The translations under genes and the position numbers were made by a program. Positions 44,533-54,822 of a stretch of DNA of 64,000 bases are shown here, piece by piece. Numbering within the stretch: position 1 is the stretch's first letter; every line of letters starts with the position of its first letter. This DNA is from Aliamphritea hakodatensis (lineage in GTDB: Bacteria > Pseudomonadota > Gammaproteobacteria > Pseudomonadales > Balneatricaceae): the NCBI RefSeq assembly GCF_024347195.1, contig NZ_AP025281.1, positions 3,968,001 through 4,032,000 of the forward strand, read 5' to 3'. The notes below the pieces were generated by a model. It was given only the letters and a program-made list of their open reading frames with translations, searched no databases and was not told the origin of the DNA.

Positions 44533-47500
44533 TTAATCTGTTATCAGCTTACCATTGTTTACCAGATCCTGAATCAGTGCAGCCTGGTCGGTACCGTTGA
44601 GATCGGTGAAAGCGGTGACAAGATCCACCCCGGACAGCTCGATTGTCTGTTCAACCACACCGTTATCAAAACCACCGTCAAAGCCTGCTACGGTACTGAT
44701 ATGAATTACAGTATCGCCATCATTATTCAGGTCAAAATACAGATAGTCCGTCAGGTCATTGTTCTGTTCATCAACGAGCAGATCACTGAGATCAAGTACA
44801 TCTCCTTCATTGCCCGGCAAGGCTGTATCAAAGTCAGTGATGATGTCTGCTGCCGGATCCCCCGGGCTGCCACCATCGTTCAGGTTCCACACAAAGGTGT
44901 CGCTGCCTAATCCGCCGGTTAAGACATCATCTCCGGCGCCGCCGATGAGCGTATTAGCCTCTTCATTACCTCCCAGTGCATCCTGTGCGCCGGTACCGGT
45001 CAGGGTGTCCAGGGTACCGCTGACGTCTATAACGATTGAATCATTGGCTAAATCAAAGTCGTTATCGACGACGTTAAACGGTGCAGTCAGGGTGAAGTCC
45101 TGATTTTCTGACAGGTAATTTACGGTCAGTTCATCAGGAATAATTTTGTACTGCCCCTCATCGGATGAGAAAACAATAAAGGTGAATTCATCCAGCCCCA
45201 AACCGGCAGCCGTTATAGTGACTGTATCGCCATCTGTCACCTGTATAATGCCGGTTTCTCCATCAGGCAGATCATCATAGGTAAACCCATTCTGCCCGAG
45301 TAGCGCCAGCTCTGCAGGCATCACGGTATAGACGGTATAGCGCAATGTCGCTACCGAATTGCCATTGGTATCAATGCCCAGGCTCATTTCTGTCACGTTC
45401 TGATCGAAACTCATAAACAGGTGATCTTCCTGCCCACTGTCTGCGTCCACATCCTGACCATCCCCAACCCCCATGCTGTTAGCACTGGTATTCACTGTAC
45501 TGAGCGTGTATTCATTGGTGTCATCATCAAACTCATAACCATAAAAGATTGTCTGAATAGGATCAGCATCCAGCCCGGATGATGACAGGCGGAAGTTGTC
45601 ACTGTTACCGCCTGACAGCCCCATACCAATCAGTACATCAGTTGCTTCAGTCTGGATAGGGAAATACTGCGTGTAGGTATAAGTGTTCATGTCTTCATTA
45701 ACCGTCAGCGTGAAGACGACAGTGTCATCAGCCAGCATCCCGGTAATGGTCTGTGTCTGATTATCCTGACTGTAACTTAGCGGTTCATCGTTCGCATACA
45801 GTGTCTGACTGGGGTTAAATTCGCCCCAGCTGAAACTTTGCGGTGTATCTGCCGAGGGGTCAACACTCAGCGTTCCGACAATGGTCAGCGTACCGTTGGC
45901 CCCCATACCGTCGGCCACAGAAATGATCTCCGGCACATCATCATTTTGCGTGATAACGATAAAGCCCGGATCAGATACTGAACCGTCTGAATCCTCCGCT
46001 ATGACTTCAAAAGAGGTCATCGTCTGATCGCTGAAAATTGCATGGGTCACAGCCGTGATCAGGCTATAGCTGTAACTGATGGTGCCGGTATTGGCATCAT
46101 ATCCGGTAATTACCATTTCCTCACTGGCATCGCTGAACACGGTTAACGGCATAAGATCGGTGGCCGCCATCAGATCGGCCACCAACAGGATATTCCCGGC
46201 GATGGTCACTGAGGCCAGGCCATCCGGCGCATTCACCTTAAAACTGCCATTCGTGGTTTCACTGTTATCCGTATCAGACAGCAGGCCTACGTCATACACC
46301 GTTCCTGCACTGCCGGTCATATCCAGTGTTACCGGTTCATCAACCGGTTGTACATCAAAGGTTACGGTCGCCGTATTTGATTCCAGACTGCCGTCACTCA
46401 CCGTATAGGTGAAGCTGGTGGGTGCCGGCTCGGAGCCGTCATGCACATAAGTGAAGGTGCCGTTTTCATTGAGAGTCAGGGTGCCGTCACCAATGGTGAT
46501 CTGCGCTTCGCCTTGCTGATTGAACACCACCGGCTGGCCGTTCACATCCATAATGGTCAGCGGATCGTTTTCAGGGTCGGAGTCTACGCCGTCACCGGTG
46601 TTATTGGTGATGATGTTACCGCCGATCTGGCCGCCTTCGTTGACGTTGTAGTCGTTATCCGTGGCCACCGGCGCATCGTTCACCTGCTTCACGTTTAAGC
46701 TCACGGTCGCAGTGTTAGATTCAAGATTGCCGTCACTCACCGTATAGGTGAAGCTGGTCGGTGCAGGCTCGGAGCCGTCATGCACATAAGTGAAGGTGCC
46801 GTTTTCATTGAGAGTCAGGGTGCCGTCACCAATGGTGATCTGCGCTTCGCCTTGCTGATTGAACACCACCGGCTGGCCGTTCACATCCATAATGGTCAGC
46901 GGGTCGTTTTCTGGGTCGGAGTCTACGCCGTCACCGGTGTTATTGGTGATGATGTTACCGCCGATCTGACCGCCTTCGTTGACGTTGTAGTCGTTATCCG
47001 TGGCCACCGGCGCATCGTTCACCTGCTTCACGTTTAAGCTCACGGTCGCAGTGTTAGATTCAAGATTGCCGTCACTCACCGTATAGGTGAAGCTGGTGGG
47101 TGCCGGCTCGGAGCCGTCATGCACATAAGTGAAGGTGCCGTTTTCGTTCAGGGTCAGGGTGCCGTCACCAATGGTGATCTGCGCTTCGCCTTGCTGATTG
47201 AACACCACCGGCTGGCCGTTCACATCCATAATGGTCAGCGGATCGTTTTCAGGGTCGGAGTCTACGCCGTCACCGGTGTTATTGGTGATGATGTTACCGC
47301 CGATCTGGCCGCCTTCGTTGACGTTGTAGTCGTTATCCGTGGCCACCGGCGCATCGTTCACCTGCTTCACGTTTAAGCTCACGGTCGCGGTGTTAGATTC
47401 AAGATTGCCGTCACTCACCGTATAGGTGAAGCTGGTCGGTGCCGGCTCAGAGCCGTCATGCACATAAGTGAAGGTGCCGTTTTCATTGAGGGTCAGGGTG

Positions 47501-50175
47501 CCGTCACCAATGGTGATCTGCGCTTCGCCTTGCTGATTGAACACCACCGGCTGGCCGTTCACATCCATAATGGTCAGCGGATCGTTTTCAGGGTCGGAGT
47601 CTACGCCGTCACCGGTGTTATTGGTGATGATGTTACCGCCGATCTGGCCGCCTTCGTTGACGTTGTAGTCGTTATCCGTGGCCACCGGCGCATCGTTCAC
47701 CTGCTTCACGTTTAAGCTCACGGTCGCGGTGTTAGATTCAAGATTGCCGTCACTCACCGTATAGGTGAAGCTGGTCGGTGCCGGCTCGGAGCCGTCATGC
47801 ACATAAGTGAAGGTGCCGTTTTCGTTCAGGGTCAGGGTGCCGTCACCAATGGTGATCTGCGTTTCGCCTTGCTGATTGAACACCACCGGCTGGCCGTTGA
47901 CATCCATAATGGTCAGCGGGTCATTTTCAGGGTCGGAGTCAACGCCGTCACCGGTGTTATTGGTGATGATGTTACCGCCGATCTGGCCGCCTTCGTTGAC
48001 GTTGTAGTCGTTATCCGTGGCCACCGGCGCATCGTTCACCTGCTTCACGTTTAAGCTCACGGTCGCAGTGTTAGATTCAAGATTGCCGTCACTCACCGTA
48101 TAGGTGAAGCTGGTGGGTGCCGGCTCGGAGCCGTCATGCACATAAGTGAAGGTGCCGTTTTCGTTCAGGGTCAGGGTGCCGTCACCAATGGTGATCTGCG
48201 CTTCGCCTTGCTGATTGAACACCACCGGCTGGCCGTTCACATCCATAATGGTCAGCGGGTCGTTTTCTGGGTCGGAGTCAACGCCGTCACCGGTGTTATT
48301 GGTGATGATGTTACCGCCGATCTGGCCCCCTTCGTTGACGTTGTAGTCGTTATCCGTGGCCACCGGCGCATCGTTCACCTGCTTCACGTTTAAGCTCACG
48401 GTCGCGGTGTTAGATTCAAGATTGCCGTCACTCACCGTATAGGTGAAGCTGGTCGGTGCCGGCTCAGAGCCGTCATGCACATAAGTGAAGGTGCCGTTTT
48501 CATTGAGGGTCAGGGTGCCGTCACCAATGGTGATCTGCGCTTCGCCTTGCTGATTGAACACCACCGGCTGGCCGTTCACATCCATAATGGTCAGCGGATC
48601 GTTTTCAGGGTCGGAGTCTACGCCGTCACCGGTGTTATTGGTGATGATGTTACCGCCGATCTGGCCGCCTTCGTTGACGTTGTAGTCGTTATCCGTGGCC
48701 ACCGGCGCATCGTTCACCTGCTTCACGTTTAAGCTCACGGTCGCGGTGTTAGATTCAAGATTGCCGTCACTCACCATATAGGTGAAGCTGGTCGGTGCCG
48801 GCTCAGAGCCGTCATGCACATAAGTGAAGGTGCCGTTTTCGTTCAGGGTCAGGGTGCCGTCACCAATGGTGATCTGCGCTTCGCCTTGCTGATTGAACAC
48901 CACCGGCTGGCCGTTCACATCCATAATGGTCAGCGGGTCGTTTTCAGGGTCAGAGTCTACGCCGTCACCGGTGTTATTGGTGATGATGTTACCGCCGACC
49001 TGGCCGCCTTCGTTGACGTTGTAGTCGTTATCCGTGGCCACCGGCGCATCGTTCACCTGTTGGACGTTCAGGGTTACTGTGGCTGAGTTAGACTCAAGAA
49101 CACCATCGGTCACTGTATAGGTGAAGCTGACTTCCTCCGGCTCCTCTCCGTTATGCTGATAGCTATAACTGCCATCTTTACTGATCGTCAGGATCCCGTC
49201 ACCCACAGCAATCTGAGCCTGATCCTGCTGATCAAAGATCACCGGCTGACCATTAATAGTAGCAATCATCAACGGATCATTGTCGATGTCACTGTCGATA
49301 CCGTCACCGGTATCATCCCCGATTATATTGCCCGATACCTGACCACCCTCATCAACACTGTATTCGTTGTCAGTCGCAACCGGTGCATCGTTAACCGGAT
49401 TTACCGTAATACTCACCGTTGCCGGATCAGAGGTATTGCCGGCCTCATCGGATACTGTATATTCAAATGAATCAGGGCCGTTATAGTTCTCGTCCGGCGT
49501 ATATGTTACTGCACCGCTGACAGGATCAACACTGATGACACCGTTAGCAGGCTGGCTGATGATAACAACACTGCCTGGGTCCAGGTCGCCGTCCGGATCT
49601 GAGTCATTGCCCAGAATATTAATAACAACCGAGCTGTCTTCATCCAGGCTGACTGCATCATCCACAGCAACCGGCGGCTGCGCCTCATCTACCGGCAGTA
49701 AATCAGGCGAAATAAACGGTGTGTCACCGGCAGCAAACGTCTGGCCATTAAAGACAGAAGGCGTGGTGGTTTCTACTATCCGGGTAAGCACGACAAAATC
49801 ATGACCTTCGCCACCGTTCGGACCGGCACCACCGGCGGCAGGCGCAGGCAAGACATCCGTCGGATCCTGACCCGCTTCAATGGCGGCCAGTACAGCAGCG
49901 ACAGATTCGTCGCTGACCGACTCGTTTGCCGCAACATTTTCGTCATCAACACTGACCATGTTTTCAGTAATTGCCACTTCGACCGGCTGATCAAAAGACA
50001 TGTATGTGCCATCTGTCATTGCCAGTTGTACAAACGCACCCTCTGAAGGTACCAGAACATCACCGTCGGTCAGAACGTCTCCGACCTGAAGTAGTCTCAG
50101 CTCGCCTTCACTGTTGCGGACAAATGCCTCTCCGGACACTGCAGATACTGTTGCGATGGGAGTATTTGAAGCCAT
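44533..50175 (-). CDS. Large LapA-like RTX/VCBS-repeat adhesin
   Basis: An 1880-residue surface adhesin. Residues 1-110 form an N-terminal retention module (PIATVSAVSGEAFVRNSEGE). A LapG-type di-alanine site, PAAG, lies at 112-115. There follow two Ig/cadherin-like domains, eight near-identical 113-residue repeats (each starting NDAPVATDNDYNVNEGG), further beta-rich domains, RTX nonapeptides (GGAGDDVLTGGLGSDTFVW) and a C-terminal type I secretion signal. It would be held in the outer-membrane exporter until LapG cuts it. It lies in one operon with its LuxR regulator, adaptor and ABC exporter. Confidence 0.92.
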   Translation of the reverse strand: MASNTPIATVSAVSGEAFVRNSEGELRLLQVGDVLTDGDVLVPSEGAFVQLAMTDGTYMSFDQPVEVAITENMVSVDDENVAANESVSDESVAAVLAAIEAGQDPTDVLPAPAAGGAGPNGGEGHDFVVLTRIVETTTPSVFNGQTFAAGDTPFISPDLLPVDEAQPPVAVDDAVSLDEDSSVVINILGNDSDPDGDLDPGSVVIISQPANGVISVDPVSGAVTYTPDENYNGPDSFEYTVSDEAGNTSDPATVSITVNPVNDAPVATDNEYSVDEGGQVSGNIIGDDTGDGIDSDIDNDPLMIATINGQPVIFDQQDQAQIAVGDGILTISKDGSYSYQHNGEEPEEVSFTYTVTDGVLESNSATVTLNVQQVNDAPVATDNDYNVNEGGQVGGNIITNNTGDGVDSDPENDPLTIMDVNGQPVVFNQQGEAQITIGDGTLTLNENGTFTYVHDGSEPAPTSFTYMVSDGNLESNTATVSLNVKQVNDAPVATDNDYNVNEGGQIGGNIITNNTGDGVDSDPENDPLTIMDVNGQPVVFNQQGEAQITIGDGTLTLNENGTFTYVHDGSEPAPTSFTYTVSDGNLESNTATVSLNVKQVNDAPVATDNDYNVNEGGQIGGNIITNNTGDGVDSDPENDPLTIMDVNGQPVVFNQQGEAQITIGDGTLTLNENGTFTYVHDGSEPAPTSFTYTVSDGNLESNTATVSLNVKQVNDAPVATDNDYNVNEGGQIGGNIITNNTGDGVDSDPENDPLTIMDVNGQPVVFNQQGETQITIGDGTLTLNENGTFTYVHDGSEPAPTSFTYTVSDGNLESNTATVSLNVKQVNDAPVATDNDYNVNEGGQIGGNIITNNTGDGVDSDPENDPLTIMDVNGQPVVFNQQGEAQITIGDGTLTLNENGTFTYVHDGSEPAPTSFTYTVSDGNLESNTATVSLNVKQVNDAPVATDNDYNVNEGGQIGGNIITNNTGDGVDSDPENDPLTIMDVNGQPVVFNQQGEAQITIGDGTLTLNENGTFTYVHDGSEPAPTSFTYTVSDGNLESNTATVSLNVKQVNDAPVATDNDYNVNEGGQIGGNIITNNTGDGVDSDPENDPLTIMDVNGQPVVFNQQGEAQITIGDGTLTLNENGTFTYVHDGSEPAPTSFTYTVSDGNLESNTATVSLNVKQVNDAPVATDNDYNVNEGGQIGGNIITNNTGDGVDSDPENDPLTIMDVNGQPVVFNQQGEAQITIGDGTLTLNENGTFTYVHDGSEPAPTSFTYTVSDGSLESNTATVTFDVQPVDEPVTLDMTGSAGTVYDVGLLSDTDNSETTNGSFKVNAPDGLASVTIAGNILLVADLMAATDLMPLTVFSDASEEMVITGYDANTGTISYSYSLITAVTHAIFSDQTMTSFEVIAEDSDGSVSDPGFIVITQNDDVPEIISVADGMGANGTLTIVGTLSVDPSADTPQSFSWGEFNPSQTLYANDEPLSYSQDNQTQTITGMLADDTVVFTLTVNEDMNTYTYTQYFPIQTEATDVLIGMGLSGGNSDNFRLSSSGLDADPIQTIFYGYEFDDDTNEYTLSTVNTSANSMGVGDGQDVDADSGQEDHLFMSFDQNVTEMSLGIDTNGNSVATLRYTVYTVMPAELALLGQNGFTYDDLPDGETGIIQVTDGDTVTITAAGLGLDEFTFIVFSSDEGQYKIIPDELTVNYLSENQDFTLTAPFNVVDNDFDLANDSIVIDVSGTLDTLTGTGAQDALGGNEEANTLIGGAGDDVLTGGLGSDTFVWNLNDGGSPGDPAADIITDFDTALPGNEGDVLDLSDLLVDEQNNDLTDYLYFDLNNDGDTVIHISTVAGFDGGFDNGVVEQTIELSGVDLVTAFTDLNGTDQAALIQDLVNNGKLITD
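46346..49057 (-). repeat. Eight near-identical 339-base repeats in the adhesin gene
   Basis: The sequence repeats with a strict period of 339 bases (113 codons) over about 2.7 kb, differing only at scattered positions such as GTCGGT/GTGGGT and TTCATTGAG/TTCGTTCAG. The unit number is likely to vary by recombination, and short-read assemblies may collapse it. Boundaries are placed to within a few tens of bases. Confidence 0.9.
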
Positions 50176-50276
50176 GATACCTCTCCCCTTTAACCGTTAT
50201 AAAAATTCCCAGGATGTATAAGGTTAGAAGGTGAGTCTCAGTTCAGACCTGTACCTGAGGTACAGTATGGAGGTTT

Positions 50277-50897
50277 TTAAACTGCAAAAATTTCATGCTC
50301 ATTAAGTAAGAGCACAAGGTGAACCCGGTCGCGGGCACCGGATTTGGCAAATATTGCAGCCACATGGGCTTTAACGGTTCGCTCTGTCACCGCCAGCGAA
50401 CCGGCAATCTCTTTGTTGGATGCGCCTTTGGCAATCAGCCGCGCCACCATCTGCTCCCGAACTGTCAGCTCATCAAAAAATACAGCCCCGTCACAACGTT
50501 CACCCGTCATATAACGGGCGCTGACCTTCAGGACTTTACCGATAAACTCAGCCCCCACCCAGTAACCGCCATGCTCTACCACCAGCGCAATTTCTTTGAG
50601 CAGCTCAGCCACCGCAAGCACATGGCAATAACCGCAGCCCCCGGAACGGAAAACCATCATCGCTTCATCGTCATTGGGAAGGTTAGAGAGTACAACCACC
50701 GGCGAACGGCACTGGGCGCTGTTTTGCAGCCAAAGGGTCTTTTCTGCGGGTTTCAGAGAGGTAAAGTCCAGCCATATAAGGCCACTGCCTTGCTGCATCC
50801 TTCGTGCCTCCAGAGGGGTTCTCACCGTCAGGGCATCAGGAAAGGCTTCATGCCAGCGAACCGGCGAGAGTTTTTTTTTACTGACGAACACATGCAT
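50277..50897 (-). CDS. LuxR-family transcriptional regulator in the adhesin operon
   Basis: A 206-residue protein with a receiver-like N-terminal half (about 1-125; GLIWLDFTSL may hold the Asp) and a C-terminal LuxR HTH (about 140-200; LTVREQMVARLIAKGASNKE, LAVTERTVKAHVAAIFAKSG). It lies four bases after the HlyD gene and 101 bases before the adhesin gene, so it probably regulates adhesin expression. Confidence 0.82.
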   Translation of the reverse strand: MHVFVSKKKLSPVRWHEAFPDALTVRTPLEARRMQQGSGLIWLDFTSLKPAEKTLWLQNSAQCRSPVVVLSNLPNDDEAMMVFRSGGCGYCHVLAVAELLKEIALVVEHGGYWVGAEFIGKVLKVSARYMTGERCDGAVFFDELTVREQMVARLIAKGASNKEIAGSLAVTERTVKAHVAAIFAKSGARDRVHLVLLLNEHEIFAV

Positions 50898-50900
50898 CGT

Positions 50901-52304
50901 TCATCGCTCCGTTAACGCATACTGTCTGGCCCTGAACACCGGCTTGAGCATGTAATGCAGAATGCTCTTTTTACCAGTCAGAATGTCCACTTCAGCCACC
51001 ATTCCCGGAATTATCGGTTTTCCTTCCCCCATCTCCGATTCCAGTGTTCTGACTCTGACGATGTAAAACGGCACGCCGTTTTCATCCACCACGGTATCTG
51101 CACTGATATGTTCAACGGTGGCCTTTAAACCGCCATAAACTATGAAATCATAGGCGGTAAATTTCACTAATGCCTCCTGACCCGGCCGTAAAAATGCAAT
51201 ATCCCGGGGATTAATTTTCGCTTCCAGTAACAGGGCATCATCGGCAGGTACAATTTCAGCAATATCACGTCCAGGTAAAATCACTCCGCCAATAGTATTA
51301 AAAAACAATTGTTTAACTGTACCTTTGACCGGCGAGACAACCGCTGTCTGCTCAACCCTGTCCAGCAGGCCACGGCTGCTTTCGGTCAGGGTATTGATCC
51401 GTGATGTCGTACGGGATAATTCTTCACGAATGTCATTTTTAAATTCCAGCGATACTTCGCTGATACGGTTTTCTGCCTCAGCAATCGTGGCCAGAATACG
51501 CTGTATCTTTGCAGACACCTGCGCTCTTTCACCGGTTAGCCGGGATACTTCCCGCCGTAATCTCAGTACCTCAATTTCTGACACCGCTCCGGAAGATAAA
51601 AGAGGCGCACTGACTTCCAGCTCATGGGCGGCGAAATTGTAACTGCGGTCCAGCTGGGATTTTTGAGCCCGGGCTTCAACCAGTTCCTGATGACGCTGAT
51701 CCAGCTGCTGCCGGGCAATGCTTCTGGACGCTTCAAGGGCCTCCATGCTGGAACTGAACAGCGCCATTTCCTGTTCCACAACCTCCGGTACAGAGTCCGC
51801 CATATCACTGGTTGGATAAAAAGGTTCTTCTTCTGCCACTGAACGAAGCCTTTCAGCTTTTACCTGTAAAGCGATAAGCTCAGCACGGTTTTCCCGGAAG
51901 GAAGCAACTGACCGGGTTGCATCCAGTTTCACCAGCAGCTGCCCCGGCTCGACAATATCGCCCTCCGCCACTGCCAGCTCAGTCACCACACCGCCGTCCT
52001 GTGACTGAATGATCTGTACCTGCCGGGAAGGAATCACCCGCGCTTCACCACGGGTGACCTCATCAATCTGCGCGTAGGCAGACCAGGTAATAAGACTGAT
52101 GACGACCAGGATGATCACATAAAGTAATTTACGGGTTTTTACCGGGTCCTGTTCCAGCATCGCCCGGTCGGCATCTTCCAGCCAGTTGAGATTATCTGGC
52201 TCATCTACCGGAATCCAGTGTTCAAAAGCACGGTCCATAAGCCGGCGCCCCGGTGACGGGTTAGCTTTGGGCTCTGTTGGCGGTAACGGGGCTGAGCCAT
52301 TCAT
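50901..52304 (-). CDS. HlyD-family type I secretion adaptor (LapC-like)
   Basis: A 467-residue membrane-fusion protein: cytoplasmic N-terminus, one transmembrane helix (about 61-80, LLYVIILVVISLITWSAYA), a beta-barrel/lipoyl part (EARVIPSRQVQIIQSQDGGVVTEL), a long coiled coil (about 150-320) and the C-terminal HlyD signature (ISADTVVDENGVPFYIVRVR). It bridges the ABC exporter and the TolC-like channel. Its start overlaps the exporter stop (ATGA). Confidence 0.9.
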   Translation of the reverse strand: MNGSAPLPPTEPKANPSPGRRLMDRAFEHWIPVDEPDNLNWLEDADRAMLEQDPVKTRKLLYVIILVVISLITWSAYAQIDEVTRGEARVIPSRQVQIIQSQDGGVVTELAVAEGDIVEPGQLLVKLDATRSVASFRENRAELIALQVKAERLRSVAEEEPFYPTSDMADSVPEVVEQEMALFSSSMEALEASRSIARQQLDQRHQELVEARAQKSQLDRSYNFAAHELEVSAPLLSSGAVSEIEVLRLRREVSRLTGERAQVSAKIQRILATIAEAENRISEVSLEFKNDIREELSRTTSRINTLTESSRGLLDRVEQTAVVSPVKGTVKQLFFNTIGGVILPGRDIAEIVPADDALLLEAKINPRDIAFLRPGQEALVKFTAYDFIVYGGLKATVEHISADTVVDENGVPFYIVRVRTLESEMGEGKPIIPGMVAEVDILTGKKSILHYMLKPVFRARQYALTER

Positions 52305-54430
52305 ACTGCCCTCCCGATACGCCCTTTACGCAACGCTTCCACCACCTGATCTCTGGGACCGTCAGCAACCACTTTACCGCTGTCGAGCACAATAATCCGG
52401 TCCACCAGTTCAAGTAATGCTGTGTGATGTGTAATCACCAGCATTGTCTTGCCCACGGCGTAACTGCGCAGGTTCTTAAGAATAGCCGCTTCGGATGCAT
52501 GATCCATGGAGCCGGTAACTTCATCCAGAAGCAGTAATGGTGGCTCATGAATAATAGAGCGGGCCAAAGCAACGGCTTTTCTCTGCCCACCGGACAAAAA
52601 CTCCCCCCTCTCGCCGACGTTCATGTCATATCCCTGAGGGTGCGTATTGATAAAGTCATGCAGTTCAGCCACTTTAACAGCCCGTTCAACAGCCTCCTCA
52701 CTGGCCATCGGGTCCGCTAACGTCAGATTATCCCTGAGCGTGCCGTAAAACAGTGTGGCATCCTGAGGCACAAAACCCACCTGATGCCTCAGTTCTGCCG
52801 GATCCAGCTGGCGGACATCAATTCCGTCCACCAGAATGGCCCCTTCGCTTGCCTGATACAAACTCACAATCAGGCGCTGTAAAGTAGTTTTTCCTGAGCC
52901 TACCCGGCCAAGTATAGCCACATGCTCACCCGCCCTGATGCGAAAAGACACATCCCTGAGGGCCTGAACATCAGCTCCCGGATACGCAAAGCCTACCTTA
53001 CGGAACTCAATATCCCCCCTCAGGTTACCGCGGCTGAAAAAATTCTGTTCTGCCGGCCGCTCCACCGGCTGCTCCATAATTGCATTGAGGGTTGTCAGCG
53101 CTGCCCTGGCATTATGGTACTGGGTTAAAAGGGATGCCGCCTGACCGAGCGGTGCCATGGCCCGGTTGGCAAGCATCATGGTGGCAATAAGTCCCCCGAG
53201 ACTTAATTCACCTTTGGAAATCAGATATACACCGATCACAATCACGCTGACACTGACAAGTTGCTGTATCCACATAGCAAAGTTCAGATTGCTGGTTGCC
53301 AGTAAGCGTAACTGAACCCCGACACGGTCCAGATAAGCAGCCGCTTTTTCCCAGCGCCGTTGCATCATGCCCTCAGCGGTCAGAATTTTCAGCGTATCCA
53401 AGCCGATAAGGCTTTCGATCAGCACCGAATTACGCATAGAACTGGCCTGATACAGGCTCTCGGTGAGGGTTTTCATTTTTCCCTGGGTTGTCATGGCGTA
53501 GCAAAGAATCAGGAACACACCGATCAGGGGAGGCAGCATCATCAGTGGTGAAATCCAGCCAAGCACCAGAATAAAAATAAGGGTAAAGGGCAGATCAATC
53601 AAAGCGGTCAGTGATGCGGAAGTAATAAAATCCCGCACGGTTTCAAAAGAGCGCAGATTAGCAGCGAATGCTCCGACGGACAGCGGACGGCACTCCATTC
53701 TTAACCCCAGCACCTGTTGCATAATCCGCACAGACAAAAGGATATCCACCCGCTTTCCTGCAAGGTCCAGAAAATAACCTCGCATCGTACGCAGCAGAAG
53801 GTCTGCGATCAGGACAATTCCCATCCCCAGTGCGAGTACCCACAGGGTCTCAAAGGCATGGTTAGGCACCACCCGGTCATACACATTCATTGTGAATAAC
53901 GGCAATGCCAGTGCAAAAATATTAATAAACAGTGCCGCCAGTAATACATCGCGGTACAGGCTGAGGTTTTCCCGCATTGCTCCCCAAAACCAGTGAGAAG
54001 GTTTACGGCTGCTGACCTCCGGCGTCCGGGCATCAAAGGCAAGCTTAGGACGAGCATAAATAACCGCACCAGAATAACGCTTATCAAGCTTTTCCGCCGG
54101 AACCTCCATCACGCTTTCAGGAAACTCCGGATAAATGACCTGTGCAGACTGCTTATTGCGACTCCAGGACATCAGCACACAGGCTTCATCACCCTCAAGC
54201 AACAAGACTGCAGGTAAAGCACGGCTTTTAAGCGCTTCCAACGGCTTGGTAAGAATTTTACTGACGAATCCCGCACGGGCCGCCGCACGGGCAAATAAAG
54301 AGGGAGTAAGGTGTTGTTTTTCAAGAGGCAGGCCTGCAACAAGGGTATCACGGTTAAGGCTGTTCCCATGAAAGGAACTCAGAACCAAAAGGCATTCCAG
54401 CAAGTGATCAATACCTGTCGCTGCACGCAT
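52301..54430 (-). CDS. Type I secretion ABC transporter (LapB-like)
   Basis: A 709-residue exporter: an N-terminal C39-peptidase-like domain (about 1-130) without the catalytic Cys, six transmembrane helices (about 155-430), and an ABC ATPase with Walker A GRVGSGKTT, signature LSGGQRKAVALAR and Walker B LLLLDEVTG. The degenerate peptidase domain is typical of exporters of RTX adhesins. The frame opens at a GTG at 54454, but the ATG at 54430 has a strong GGGGGG-rich site just upstream. Confidence 0.92.
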   Translation of the reverse strand: MRAATGIDHLLECLLVLSSFHGNSLNRDTLVAGLPLEKQHLTPSLFARAAARAGFVSKILTKPLEALKSRALPAVLLLEGDEACVLMSWSRNKQSAQVIYPEFPESVMEVPAEKLDKRYSGAVIYARPKLAFDARTPEVSSRKPSHWFWGAMRENLSLYRDVLLAALFINIFALALPLFTMNVYDRVVPNHAFETLWVLALGMGIVLIADLLLRTMRGYFLDLAGKRVDILLSVRIMQQVLGLRMECRPLSVGAFAANLRSFETVRDFITSASLTALIDLPFTLIFILVLGWISPLMMLPPLIGVFLILCYAMTTQGKMKTLTESLYQASSMRNSVLIESLIGLDTLKILTAEGMMQRRWEKAAAYLDRVGVQLRLLATSNLNFAMWIQQLVSVSVIVIGVYLISKGELSLGGLIATMMLANRAMAPLGQAASLLTQYHNARAALTTLNAIMEQPVERPAEQNFFSRGNLRGDIEFRKVGFAYPGADVQALRDVSFRIRAGEHVAILGRVGSGKTTLQRLIVSLYQASEGAILVDGIDVRQLDPAELRHQVGFVPQDATLFYGTLRDNLTLADPMASEEAVERAVKVAELHDFINTHPQGYDMNVGERGEFLSGGQRKAVALARSIIHEPPLLLLDEVTGSMDHASEAAILKNLRSYAVGKTMLVITHHTALLELVDRIIVLDSGKVVADGPRDQVVEALRKGRIGRAV

Positions 54431-54822
54431 ATTCCCCCCTGTTTCAAACGTCACAGAAGCGCTACTTAACAGTAGAGCGGTCTATTTAACTTAGTCGAAT
54501 CTGACGAAATCTATAAACTTTGAAACACATTTTTTATGTTTGCATCATTCCAAAAGGCTTCATTTCACGGGAATAACCAACGGTGTGAGTACATACTTAC
54601 AAGGGACTAAACAACAGAAAACACAGTGCTTTTCCCTTACAGCAGGTATCTGTATCTGTACCGCTGAGAGGATTCATTTTGGGGTAATACCTGAAAGACA
54701 TTTCCATTCACTCAAACAGTTTCAGCCCCGTATACAACAACCTATGGCTGACGTTTATAAGTTAAACATGCCGGTGAAATTTTACTTACACCTCCTGCAG
54801 AGTGCTCCCCCTCATCAAACCG
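54431..54822. other. Intergenic region upstream of the exporter operon
   Basis: These 392 bases hold the promoter region of the exporter-adaptor-adhesin operon. It is AT-rich close to the gene. A plus-strand open frame (54540-54944) runs through it into the next gene antisense; I reject it. No operator is obvious. Confidence 0.4.

Noticed and set aside
46441..49086. Eight plus-strand frames of about 85 codons at a 339-base period
   Set aside because: They are antisense shadows of the adhesin repeats; their identity follows from the repeats.
52301..54430. Exporter as an active bacteriocin-processing C39 peptidase transporter
   Set aside because: The N-terminal domain lacks the catalytic Cys motif, and the neighbours are adaptor and adhesin, so it is an RTX adhesin exporter.
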